A stretch of 14,295 nt of DNA, from the NCBI GenBank assembly GCA_028706695.1, contig JAQTVU010000013.1, positions 1 through 14,295 on the forward strand, in the 5' to 3' direction. Shown here piece by piece: positions 6,876-14,002 of the stretch. The position numbers and the translations under genes were made by a program. The notes below the pieces were generated by a model. That model was not told where the DNA came from. It did no database searches and saw only the letters and a list, made by a program, of their open reading frames with translations. This stretch comes from Mycobacterium sp. (lineage in GTDB: Bacteria; Actinomycetota; Actinomycetes; Mycobacteriales; Mycobacteriaceae). How positions within the stretch are numbered: position 1 is the first letter of the stretch; every line of letters begins with the position of its first letter.

Positions 6876-7244
6876 TGACTGCCTCCTGAACTGACCGCTG
6901 AAACGTGTCTCACAGAAAACCCGGCGGCTCAATCCACGGTGACGGCACTGCCGGCGTCGGGCTACACCCTCGACCGCCCGCAACTCTACCGGGGCCGCCC
7001 GTCCCTGTCGCGAAGGTGACAGTTGCCGCGGTGGCGGATGGTTAGCCTGAAAAACGTTTCAATGCAGGTCAATTCGTGTTCGAACCGTTACTCGCACGGG
7101 CCGGGCCTTCGTTAGGCGGCCAGATCGGCGGCCGGCGTTTTCGTTTGTCGGCAACGCAGGACGCTGCCAACAAGCTCAAAGCCCGGCACCGGCAAGCCGT
7201 TTCATCAGCGAACGATCGGGCCGCCCGAGACCCGGGACAGACCA
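6876..7244. other. Intergenic region between transporter and STAS gene
   Basis: 369 bp holding the STAS leader and the transporter 3' end. No frame shows a recognisable protein. TGAAA-AACG-TTTCA at 7048-7061 is a small inverted repeat centred on AAACGTTT, and AAACGTG recurs at 6900. No clear promoter hexamers or tRNA-like fold were found; a GTTCGAA at 7079-7085 resembles a T-loop but lacks the flanking stem. Confidence 0.5.
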
Positions 7245-8639
7245 CTAGCACCGTACGTCGTCGGCCGGCTCGCGCACCTGCTTGCTTTCGGGCGCAGCCG
7301 GGGAGCCGGGTAATGGTTTGCCCGCGACTTCCGGGGTGAACAGCAGCGTGATCGCGCCCACCAGGCCCGCGAAGACGAGCAGGTAAGCCGGCGCCGTCGC
7401 ATCGCCGGTACCCGAAATCAGCGCTTGCGCGATCAACGGAGTCGTACCGCCGACGGCCGATATCGAGATGTTGTAGGCGATGGCCAGCGCGCCGTAACGC
7501 ACGCTGGTCGGAAACAGTGCCGGCAGCGTTTGGGGTGCGGTGCCGTCGAAGCACAGTTCCATCGTTCCGATCAGCAGCACGCCGATGAAGATCACCGGGT
7601 AGACGGCGCCGAAGCGGAGGAGCAGGAACGCCGGGACCGAACCCGCGATGAGCAGCCCGCAGCCCGTCCACATGATCGGTTTGACGCCGATGCGGTCGGA
7701 TAACTTCGCGACGAACACCACCGCGCCCATCAGGATGGCCAAGGTCGCCACGATCATGGCCAGTCCGGCGGTGCGGCCAACTCGCACGACCACCTTCAGG
7801 TATGTCGGCAGGTAGCCGGTGAGCATGAAGTCGGCGACTTGAGAGGTCAGCACGAGCGCCGCGCAGATCAGCAGGGGCCTGCGCTGCTCCACCACCGTGC
7901 GGCGGAACCGGTGCCGGCCGTGGTCGCCCGACGCCTCCGCGGTGTCGCGGGCCCTCTCATAGACGGGCGACTCCTCGAGTCGCAGCCGCAGCAAGAGCGC
8001 GACCATCCCGAATGGGGCGCCGAGCAGCAGCGGTATCCGCCAGCCCCACCCCAGCATGTCGCCGTCCGGCAGGCAGGTCTGCAACGTGGTGACCAGCAAG
8101 CCGGCGAGCACGAACCCGACCAGGTTGCCCAAGGGTAGAAATCCCACCATCAACCCACGTTTGTGGTCGGGGGCGCGCTCGACGATGTAGGTCATCGCGC
8201 CCACGTATTCGCCGCCCGTCGACAGGCCCTGCAGAATGCGCGCCGCCAGCAGCAGGATCGGCGCCCAGATGCCGACGGTGTGGTAGCCGGGAAGCATGCC
8301 GGTGACTGTGGTGCCCACGGTCATCAGCAGGATCGTGATGAGCAGCACGCGTTTGCGTCCGATGCGGTCGCCGAGGGGACCGAAGATGAACCCGCCGAGT
8401 GGACGTACGGCGAATGCTGCCGCCAGGGTGCTGAAGGTGGCGATCAGGTGCACCGCGCTGACGCTGTTGCCGGGGTAAAAAACCTGCGCGATGGTGGTGG
8501 CGATGTAGCCGTAGACGCCGAAGTCGTACCACTCCATGAAGTTGCCGATCGCGGTGCCCGCGGTGATTCGCCGCATCTGTGGGTCGGCAACCCGCGGTTG
8601 GTCGCGTGCCGTTTTTTTGCGGCGGCGTCGATTGTTCAT
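7245..8639 (-). CDS. MHS-family MFS transporter (metabolite:H+ symporter)
   Basis: A 464-residue integral membrane protein with about 12 hydrophobic helices. It carries signatures of the metabolite:H+ symporter branch (ProP, KgtP, ShiA): GNFMEWYDFGVYGY (32-45) in helix 1, the MFS loop GPLGDRIGRKR (87-97) and RILQGLSTGGEYVG (134-147). By family it imports a small osmolyte or organic acid with protons; the substrate cannot be inferred. ATG 8639 is chosen because the next 20 residues are a basic cytoplasmic leader, but no Shine-Dalgarno sequence is visible; ATG 8576 (residue 22) is the alternative. The frame is open back to 8864, but that part lies in the leader and coding region of the divergent cyclopropane synthase. 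A run of seven A (8618-8612) lies at codons 8-10. Confidence 0.9.
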   Translation of the reverse strand: MNNRRRRKKTARDQPRVADPQMRRITAGTAIGNFMEWYDFGVYGYIATTIAQVFYPGNSVSAVHLIATFSTLAAAFAVRPLGGFIFGPLGDRIGRKRVLLITILLMTVGTTVTGMLPGYHTVGIWAPILLLAARILQGLSTGGEYVGAMTYIVERAPDHKRGLMVGFLPLGNLVGFVLAGLLVTTLQTCLPDGDMLGWGWRIPLLLGAPFGMVALLLRLRLEESPVYERARDTAEASGDHGRHRFRRTVVEQRRPLLICAALVLTSQVADFMLTGYLPTYLKVVVRVGRTAGLAMIVATLAILMGAVVFVAKLSDRIGVKPIMWTGCGLLIAGSVPAFLLLRFGAVYPVIFIGVLLIGTMELCFDGTAPQTLPALFPTSVRYGALAIAYNISISAVGGTTPLIAQALISGTGDATAPAYLLVFAGLVGAITLLFTPEVAGKPLPGSPAAPESKQVREPADDVRC

Positions 8640-8741
8640 CGGACGGGGCGTACCCAGAACTTCGCTGTGCCGAACAACCGGTGCCGTCGCCAGACCTCGG
8701 CGTCGCTCCAAGATGTGGCCGGTAGCTGGGCCGATACACTG

Positions 8742-8772
8742 GGCGGTCGGCGTGGATCGCACGCCGACCGCC
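8742..8772. promoter_or_regulatory. Perfect 13-bp inverted repeat upstream of cyclopropane synthase
   Basis: GGCGGTCGGCGTG (8742-8754) and its exact complement CACGCCGACCGCC (8760-8772) flank a 5-base centre. It ends 29 bp before the synthase start and 103 bp from the divergent transporter start. A -10-like TACACT (8735-8740) abuts its left arm. It could be an operator for a dimeric repressor or a very stable 5' UTR hairpin. Confidence 0.8.
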
Positions 8773-8801
8773 GGACCGACATCGAGCTCAGAGGTAGTAC
8801 C

Positions 8802-9686
8802 ATGCCCGACGAACGCGGCGACGCCGTCGACTTGGAGCCGCATTTCCACGACGTGCAGGCGCATTACGACCTGTCCGACGATTTCTTCGCGCTGTTCCTC
8901 GATCCGACGCGGACGTACAGCTGCGCCTACTTTCGACGCGACGACATGACGCTCGAGGAGGCGCAGTTTGCCAAGATCGACCTGTCATTGGGCAAGCTCG
9001 GGCTACAACCGGGGATGACGCTGCTGGACATCGGTTGCGGCTGGGGCACCACGATCCTTCGCGCGCTCGAGAATTACGACGTCAACGTCGTCGGCCTGAC
9101 ACTGAGCCGCAATCAGCGGGCGCACGTGCAGCAGCGTCTCGACGGGCACCCCAGCGCGCGAAGCAAGCGTGTGCTGTTGGAGGGCTGGGAACAGTTCGGC
9201 GAAAAAGTCGACCGCATAGTGTCGATCGGCGCCTTCGAGCACTTCGGGCGCGACCGCTATGCCCACTTCTTCGAGATGGCCCACGAGGCTCTGCCCGACG
9301 ACGGGGTGATGCTGCTCCATACCATCATCAAGCCCAGCGATGAAGAGTTCGCCGAGCGTGGGTTGCCCATCACCATGACCAAGCTGCGGTTCATGAAGTT
9401 CATCGTGGACGAGATCTTCCCGGGCGGAGACCTGCCCAACGCCGCGGCCGTGGAGAGGTACGCAGAGCATGCCGGCTTCGATGTCAAGCGCGTCCACCCG
9501 TTGCGCCTGCACTACGCCCGCACCCTCGACGCCTGGGCCGCGGCCCTGGAGTCGCGCCGTGACGAGGCCATCGCGATCCAGTCCCGAGACGTCTACGAGC
9601 GGTACATGAAGTACCTGACGGGCTGCGCCGACCTGTTCCGTGAGGGCTACACCGACGTCGCGCAGTTCACCCTCGCCAAGGGGTAA
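8802..9686 (+). CDS. Mycolic acid cyclopropane synthase family methyltransferase (CmaA1/PcaA-like)
   Basis: A 294-residue SAM-dependent methyltransferase that acts on unsaturated meromycolic chains bound to the acyl carrier protein AcpM, adding a cyclopropane or methyl branch. Visible motifs: HYDLSDDFFALFLDPTRTYS (21-40) with CAYF following, SAM loop LLDIGCGWG (74-82), DVNVVGLTLS (93-102), SIGAFEHFG (141-149), MLLHTI (170-175), DEIFPGG (203-209), LHYARTLDAW (236-245) and YMKYLTGC (268-275). By comparison with CmaA1 and PcaA the active-site Cys41, Glu146, His173 and Tyr238 are kept. Overall it is closest in feel to CmaA1/PcaA rather than UmaA or CmaA2, but product type (cis, trans or branched) cannot be told. 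The start is ATG 8802 with AGAGG at 8790-8794, 7 nt away. The frame is open far upstream, but that part is antisense to the transporter. Confidence 0.93.
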   Translation: MPDERGDAVDLEPHFHDVQAHYDLSDDFFALFLDPTRTYSCAYFRRDDMTLEEAQFAKIDLSLGKLGLQPGMTLLDIGCGWGTTILRALENYDVNVVGLTLSRNQRAHVQQRLDGHPSARSKRVLLEGWEQFGEKVDRIVSIGAFEHFGRDRYAHFFEMAHEALPDDGVMLLHTIIKPSDEEFAERGLPITMTKLRFMKFIVDEIFPGGDLPNAAAVERYAEHAGFDVKRVHPLRLHYARTLDAWAAALESRRDEAIAIQSRDVYERYMKYLTGCADLFREGYTDVAQFTLAKG

Positions 9687-9721
9687 GGCGCCGCTGCCGC
9701 CGGATTCAGCCGATATGCGCG

Positions 9722-9746
9722 GGTTTATTTCCCCGAGCTTCGGGTA
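9722..9746 (+). promoter_or_regulatory. Candidate SigF promoter
   Basis: GGTTT (9722-9726), a 15-bp spacer and GGGTA (9742-9746) agree with the mycobacterial SigF consensus GGTTT-N15-17-GGGTA. Transcription would start near 9753, giving a leader of about 65 nt before ATG 9818. It lies 35 bp past the synthase stop, so the exported-protein gene would have its own stress or stationary-phase promoter. Confidence 0.6.
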
Positions 9747-9817
9747 ACGCCCCGGGCGACGACCTGAGTGGGTGCGCGCGGATGTCTGGCGCAGTCCTTC
9801 AGGAAGAAGGGCCGAAG

Positions 9818-10309
9818 ATGAGCGCCAAGCACCGAATGAGCGACGCGCCCGGGCGAATGGGACCGCTAAGCGGCCTGCATGCTTGTCGCAGGCCGCGCTA
9901 TGCGATGGTGTGCGCCGTGGCCTCATCCGCGATTCTGTGTGTCGCCAGCTCCGGGATACTCACGGTTGACGCGGGGACGCCCGGGAAGACAGCCGACACC
10001 GCGGCGGTCTCCGCCCGGACGTCGGCGCCGACGCCGCAGCAGGTCAGTCAGGAGGGCACCCTGATCGCGGTGTCGGCCGACTCGGTCACCGCGCGCAGTG
10101 CCAACGGGCACACCCGCAGCTATCGCATCACCCCGGACACCACGTTCATTACCCGCGACGGGAGTTGCTCGGGCTCGGCTGCTCAACATTTCACGGTCAA
10201 CGAGGAAGCCGACATCGTCGGAACGGTGCAGGGGGGCACGGCGGTGGCCACCGTGGTGGCCGACCGCGACATCGGCCACGGTGACGGACCCCCGATGGAC
10301 TCAGCTTGA
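9818..10309 (+). CDS. Exported or membrane-anchored DUF5666-like protein
   Basis: A 163-residue protein. Residues 1-28 are basic (RMSDAPGRMG..HACRRPRYAM), then one hydrophobic segment at about 29-50 (VCAVASSAILCVASSGILTV) acts as signal peptide or anchor. After a Thr/Ala/Ser/Pro-rich linker (52-75), residues 78-150 form a small beta-rich domain: EGTLIAVSADSVTARSANGH, RSYRITPDTTFITRDG, FTVNEEADIVGTV. This pattern (a value that tunes an expression in a trait-like barrel) resembles DUF5666; function unknown. It is predicted to face the periplasm. AGGAAGAAGG (9801-9810) lies 7 nt before ATG 9818, which is preferred over the in-frame ATG 9782. It probably depends on the SigF-like promoter at 9722. 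Confidence 0.75.
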   Translation: MSAKHRMSDAPGRMGPLSGLHACRRPRYAMVCAVASSAILCVASSGILTVDAGTPGKTADTAAVSARTSAPTPQQVSQEGTLIAVSADSVTARSANGHTRSYRITPDTTFITRDGSCSGSAAQHFTVNEEADIVGTVQGGTAVATVVADRDIGHGDGPPMDSA

Positions 10310-10323
10310 GTTAGCTGGCTTCC

Positions 10324-10344
10324 CGGTTCCCTTCGGGGACGCCG
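10324..10344 (+). terminator. UUCG-capped hairpin after the DUF5666-like gene
   Basis: CGGT-TCCC, loop TTCG, GGGA, one bulged C, GCCG: an 8-bp stem (one T-G pair) capped by the stable UUCG tetraloop, 15 nt past the stop codon. No T-run follows, which is common for mycobacterial hairpin terminators. Confidence 0.45.
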
Positions 10345-10595
10345 TGAATGCGGGAAAATCGGGTCCGGTCGTTCGCCGAGGTCGGTGCTTCCTTGGCGCA
10401 GCAGACGCCGTGCCGAGGGCGCCAACGGCGCGCCCAGGGTGGGACCTGCCAGGCCGCCAGCGCCCTGGGTTGGCGATCAGCGGGCCAGGTCTCGCATTTC
10501 CCCGGGGCCACCGATCCGCGGCCACCCCGCCGCAACGGGGCGGTACCTGCGAGCACCCGGGGCTGTCAGGCGCACGATCATGCCCAAGTTCGGGC

Positions 10596-11651
10596 TCAAA
10601 GCCCCAGCAAGCGCTCAGCGTTGAGGTGAGCGATCTTCTCTTTGTCCGCGGGGGTGACGGGCATCTGGTCGAGGAAGCGCCGACAGGCTTTCATATTGCC
10701 GTAGGGGTAATCGGAGGTGAAAACAATGCGATCGATGCCGATTACGTTCACCATGGCCAGATAGGCGGCGAAGGACAGGCTCCAGGTGGGATCCATCGCG
10801 CCGGGTTCCTGGTTGAAGAAATCGCCGGCGAGGATGCCGCCATAGAAATTCTCCCGAAGGTATTCCTTCACGCTGCGTTTGAGGCCGGTCTCGGTCACCG
10901 GAAACGAGTAGTCCGCCCGCCACCCCATCCAGCTCAGCGCCTCGAACTGATGCCCCACGATGACCTGCAGGCCGGGGAACCGGTCGAAGACCCCGCCCAG
11001 GATCAGGCGGAGGCAGTGGATCCCGGTGTCGATGTGCCAACCGACGCCGGCGGCGGACAGCCTCGCCGATATCTTCTCGTCGAAGCCGCCGTAGTAAGCG
11101 TCGATGACCGGCTGCGGCGGTACGGTGGGATGCAAATAGATTGGTACGCCCAAAGTTTCGGCGGCTTCGAAGACCGGCCAGAAGCAGGTGTCATCGAGGT
11201 AGCGGCCGTTGACGTGACCGTTGACCAGGGCTCCCACGAAGCCTTGCTCGCGCACGACGCGCTCGAGTTCGCCGGCGGCCGCCTCCGGATCGCGCATGGG
11301 CAGGGTGGCAAAGCCGCGCAACCGGTCGGGATGCCTGACGACCGCGGCCGCGACGGCGTCGTTGGCCTGGCGAGCCAACTCCACCGCCGCCGGCGGTTCC
11401 AGCGTCTCCGGGCCGGGAACGCTGTGCGAGAGGATTTGCACGTCGATGCCCGCCGCGTCCATCGCCGCGATCCGGCCCGCGCCCAGGTCATTGATCCCCG
11501 GCGGCCACTCACCCTCCGCGCCCGTGCTCCCATATCCGGCTTTCATCAACAACTGCATCCCCGACCGCGTCCCCGACGCGGCCGCCTCTCTCCGGTGTGC
11601 TTCCGATATGGCGGCGAGCTTGTAGTGCTCTTCGAAACCGACAACCTTCAT
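10596..11651 (-). CDS. Amidohydrolase/decarboxylase of the ACMSD (amidohydrolase 2) family
   Basis: A 351-residue metal-dependent TIM-barrel enzyme. It starts with the metal motif FEEHY (Glu8, His9), then has PIYLHPTVPP with His174, VIVGHQFEALSWM with His234, and FTSDYPYGN with Asp314: the ligand set of the family that includes ACMSD, gamma-resorcylate decarboxylase and related hydrolases. LGAGRIAAMDAAGIDVQILS (56-75) is the usual second block. The likely reaction is non-oxidative decarboxylation or hydrolysis of an aromatic or cyclic acid; the substrate is unknown. Length is normal and it is cytoplasmic. The start is ATG 11651 with AGGA 9 nt upstream (11661-11664). It converges with the exported-protein gene across 286 bp and lies 183 bp downstream of cutinase 2 on the same strand, with a hairpin in between, so it is probably transcribed separately. 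Confidence 0.9.
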   Translation of the reverse strand: MKVVGFEEHYKLAAISEAHRREAAASGTRSGMQLLMKAGYGSTGAEGEWPPGINDLGAGRIAAMDAAGIDVQILSHSVPGPETLEPPAAVELARQANDAVAAAVVRHPDRLRGFATLPMRDPEAAAGELERVVREQGFVGALVNGHVNGRYLDDTCFWPVFEAAETLGVPIYLHPTVPPQPVIDAYYGGFDEKISARLSAAGVGWHIDTGIHCLRLILGGVFDRFPGLQVIVGHQFEALSWMGWRADYSFPVTETGLKRSVKEYLRENFYGGILAGDFFNQEPGAMDPTWSLSFAAYLAMVNVIGIDRIVFTSDYPYGNMKACRRFLDQMPVTPADKEKIAHLNAERLLGL

Positions 11652-11793
11652 CGCATCTCATCCTGTCCATGTCGCCCCGAACGGCGCGCGGCGTGCCGCG
11701 GCAAGCGCACCTGCCGAGCGGGGGTCGCCGTGGGCCGCACCGCTGTTTGGCGAGGTAACCGGCGGAACCGCGCAGGAGCGGCGCGATCAGCTC

Positions 11794-11819
11794 GGCGCCC
11801 ACCCGAAGGGTACGGCGCC
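11794..11819 (-). terminator. Hairpin after the second cutinase
   Basis: Outer arms GGCGCC/GGCGCC and inner arms ACCC/GGGT around a GAA loop form a two-step stem (10 bp with a small internal loop). It begins 15 nt past the cutinase stop in the sense of that gene. There is no T-run, as in many mycobacterial terminators. Confidence 0.45.
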
Positions 11820-11834
11820 GGGCGCAGCAACTGA

Positions 11835-12596
11835 TCAGCTCCCGAGTCCTTCGTCGGTCGAGCCCGCCACGGACATGGGCGCATGCGAATCCGGGGTGCC
11901 GTTGAGGCGGCTGGCGGCGAATTCCGCGCCCTGATCGATCATGCTGGCGTTGTCGACGTAGGTGTTGTGCGCCGAGAAGTTGAGTCCATCGGAGCACACC
12001 GGGTCATCCTGGACGCAGACCTTGACCGTCTTGGCTTCATACTGCGGGCCGATGACCACCGGCGGTTCGCCGAGGAAATTCATGGCCCGGGCATTCGGCA
12101 GTCCGAACAGCACGACCGACGACACGTGGCTGGCCACATCGGGGCTGAGTGGTTTGGGAATGCTCGCCGGATCGATCCCGTCGGGGATCCCGTTCGGGAC
12201 TTCGGAGGAGGTGACGAACCCCATCACAGCCGCGCCCTGAGAGTACCCGCCGAGCACCATCTTGGTGTTGGGGCAGTTGTTGGCCATCGAGATGACGTGG
12301 TTAGCCGCGTCTCTGACGCCCTCGATCCCGGTGTTCCATTGGTCACTGGCGGGGTAGTTGACCGGGTAGACATCGAAGGACTTGCCGCCGATCCGCGAGC
12401 GCAGGCTGTTGACGAAAGCCTGCCCGGTCGGACCGACACCGGGAGCCTCGCCGGTGCCGCGCGCGAACACCACCTGGACGGCCGGGCATGACTGAGCGGA
12501 GGCGACGGGGACTGAGGACATGAAGACGGGCGTGCCGAGGCCCGAGGTCGCGACGACCGCCGGGCCAAGGATACGAGCGATGTGGCGTGTAATCAT
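11835..12596 (-). CDS. Secreted cutinase-like serine esterase (CULP family), second copy
   Basis: A 253-residue exported alpha/beta hydrolase of the cutinase family. Triad by motif: Ser119 in LGGYSQGAAV, Asp198 in the QDDPVC motif, His210 in FSAHNTYV. Disulfide cysteines Cys37/Cys108 and Cys194/Cys201 are kept. Residues 1-35 form a signal peptide ending at SVPVASAQS. It should cleave lipid esters outside the membrane. Start: GGGGAG at 12606-12611 lies 9 nt before ATG 12596; a further in-frame ATG at 12632 lacks this spacing and would put extra residues before the signal peptide. After the catalytic core it has a 20-residue Ser/Gly/Asp-rich tail absent from the cutinase at 2005, and a longer Pro-rich insert (NGIPDGIDPASIPKPL) after the active-site Ser. 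It is not a recent duplicate of the first cutinase. Confidence 0.9.
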   Translation of the reverse strand: MITRHIARILGPAVVATSGLGTPVFMSSVPVASAQSCPAVQVVFARGTGEAPGVGPTGQAFVNSLRSRIGGKSFDVYPVNYPASDQWNTGIEGVRDAANHVISMANNCPNTKMVLGGYSQGAAVMGFVTSSEVPNGIPDGIDPASIPKPLSPDVASHVSSVVLFGLPNARAMNFLGEPPVVIGPQYEAKTVKVCVQDDPVCSDGLNFSAHNTYVDNASMIDQGAEFAASRLNGTPDSHAPMSVAGSTDEGLGS

Positions 12597-13032
12597 GCCG
12601 CAATACTCCCCATGCCCGGCTATCCCAAACATGCGAATTTGTAGACAGGTTCGACGTCGTGATCACCCCACCTGGGCGCCGGCCGTCAGTGCGGCGCGTC
12701 CCCACCGCGACCGACTTGCGCGCGGAACGATCCCCGTCGCAGCACCAAAGATTGCTTGGCGCCGCTGGCCCGACCGACGTCTTGCGTCGATCACCCAGCG
12801 AATCGACGGGCCTGGGCGCAGCACGACGCGCACAGCTTGGACATTTTGCGGTTGTCCGGACCGGGCCGGTCGCATCGCCAGTTCCACCGCCGGCCGTGTT
12901 CGGCTGGGGCGGGCCGCAAAAGGTTTGTCGATTCGGCCCCGCGCGGCATCACCGCGCCGCGCGACGACCGCGACGACATAGTCGGCCATCGACCCACGCC
13001 GTCGGCACATTGCGGCGTGCCCGGCCGCGCGA
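12597..13032. other. Interval upstream of cutinase 2
   Basis: 436 bp between the CPBP gene and cutinase 2. Apart from the possible small Cys-rich ORF (12791-12979) I see no gene, promoter hexamers or strong hairpins. Other open frames here (minus 12663-13010, plus 12659-13105) are low-complexity Arg/Ala/Pro readings without a Shine-Dalgarno sequence. Confidence 0.45.
12791..12979 (-). CDS. Possible small Cys/Trp-containing protein
   Basis: A 62-residue reading from ATG 12979, not recognised. The first half is Arg/Ser-rich. The second half has a more protein-like pattern, RRWNWRCDRPGPDNRKMSKL followed by CASCCAQARRFAG, with four Cys spaced as C-x13-C-x2-CC, which could bind a metal. Third codon positions are mostly G or C, as in real genes of this genome. 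Against it: no clear Shine-Dalgarno sequence, and two competing open frames cover the same bases. If real it is a stand-alone gene 194 bp upstream of cutinase 2. It may instead be the decayed end of a longer gene. Confidence 0.3.
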   Translation of the reverse strand: MSSRSSRGAVMPRGAESTNLLRPAPAEHGRRWNWRCDRPGPDNRKMSKLCASCCAQARRFAG

Positions 13033-13857
13033 TCAGGTCGAATGCATGACGCCGGCCAAGCCGAGCATCAGTACGATGCCCGGCAGCAGGTTGCTTACCT
13101 GGTGAGCGACGATGCTGGCAGGTAGAGCGCCGGAATAAAAGCGCGCCAGCCCAATAGGGAGTGCCACCACCATCAACAGCGGTGCCCGGGTGGGCTGGAA
13201 GTGAGCCAGCGCGAACACCACGGTGGTGGCCACCAGGGCGACCCATCGTCCCCAGCGCCGGTCCACCGCTTCCCAGAGCAGCCCGCGGTAGACGATCTCT
13301 TCGCACAGCGGCGCGACGACCGCCACGACGAGGAACACGGTCACCGCCCACGGCCAGGATGTTCGCACGCCACCGAAGATCTTGGTGACCGCGGCGTTCC
13401 CGGTCGGCTCCATGAGCCGGGTGTAGACCTGCGAGGCCGGCAGCGTGAACACCAGCCCGCCCGCCCCGAACGCCAGTCCCAGCAGCAGCCCGCGCCGCGA
13501 CCAGCGCATGCTCAGGTCGATCCGGGGCCCATTGCCGCGCAGCCTGGTGATGAGCATGGCCAGTAGCGCCGCGGTCACGGCGGGGGTGGCCACGGCCAGA
13601 GCGAACGTTCCAGCAAAAATATGGCCGTCACCTGACAACCGGCCGGCGAACGTCGCGGCGACCAGCGCATGGACGGCCTCCACGAGCAGAAAGGCGCCTA
13701 GGCCCCAGCGGTGCGTGCGGGTTGCGGAACCGGTCGGCGCCCGGCTTGACGCGCTCGCCGGCTCGGGCGCCACCGTTTCATCGGTCTCCGATACCACGGC
13801 CGTGACGCTACCGCCGTTCGGCGGGGGAGCCGCCAGGGGCCGTTGAGGCCGCGACAT
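13033..13857 (-). CDS. CPBP family intramembrane metalloprotease (CAAX protease/bacteriocin-processing type)
   Basis: A 274-residue multi-pass membrane protein. Residues 1-50 are a disordered, Pro/Ser/Ala/Thr-rich cytoplasmic tail. About seven to eight hydrophobic segments follow. Catalytic motifs are intact: motif 1 EEIVYRG (Glu186, Glu187, Arg191), motif 2 FALAHF with His219, motif 3 AHQVSN with His252 and Asn256. CPBP enzymes cleave or process membrane substrates or act in stress responses; the substrate is unknown. ATG 13857 is chosen; GGGCGG lies about 9 nt upstream, weak. A TTG directly before it keeps the frame open to 13860. The 5' side carries the 14-bp tandem repeat (13952-14002), about 95 bp above the start, so the repeat may lie in its promoter or leader. 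Confidence 0.88.
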   Translation of the reverse strand: MSRPQRPLAAPPPNGGSVTAVVSETDETVAPEPASASSRAPTGSATRTHRWGLGAFLLVEAVHALVAATFAGRLSGDGHIFAGTFALAVATPAVTAALLAMLITRLRGNGPRIDLSMRWSRRGLLLGLAFGAGGLVFTLPASQVYTRLMEPTGNAAVTKIFGGVRTSWPWAVTVFLVVAVVAPLCEEIVYRGLLWEAVDRRWGRWVALVATTVVFALAHFQPTRAPLLMVVALPIGLARFYSGALPASIVAHQVSNLLPGIVLMLGLAGVMHST

Positions 13858-13951
13858 CAAAGGTGCCGCCCGAAACAGGGGCCCCGTTGCGGCCCGGACT
13901 GCGGCGGTGAACGCGGGCAGGAGCGAGCCCTCCCGCTCCGCGCCCGCCTAT

Positions 13952-14002
13952 ACATTGCCTACATTGCCGTCACCGCATTGCCGTCACCACATTGCCGTCA
14001 CC
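13952..14002. repeat. 14-bp tandem repeat
   Basis: Three adjacent copies of (A/G)CATTGCCGTCACC at 13961, 13975 and 13989, preceded by a partial copy ACATTGCC at 13952. Copies 1 and 3 are identical and copy 2 differs in the first base. The stop codon of the small membrane ORF (13998-14000) lies inside the third copy. The repeat sits between that ORF and the CPBP gene. Confidence 0.92.

Noticed and set aside
7060..7105. A T-loop-like GTTCGAA suggesting a tRNA
   Set aside because: No T-stem, anticodon arm or acceptor pairing can be made around it.
10098..11834. A 578-codon plus-strand open frame
   Set aside because: It is antisense to the amidohydrolase and has no Shine-Dalgarno sequence or domain.
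11652..11834. Protein-like minus-strand reading VGAELIAPLLRGSAGYLAKQ, possible gene relic
   Set aside because: It is only about 20 plausible residues, with no start and no family I can name; the region is better explained by the hairpin after cutinase 2 and the amidohydrolase leader.
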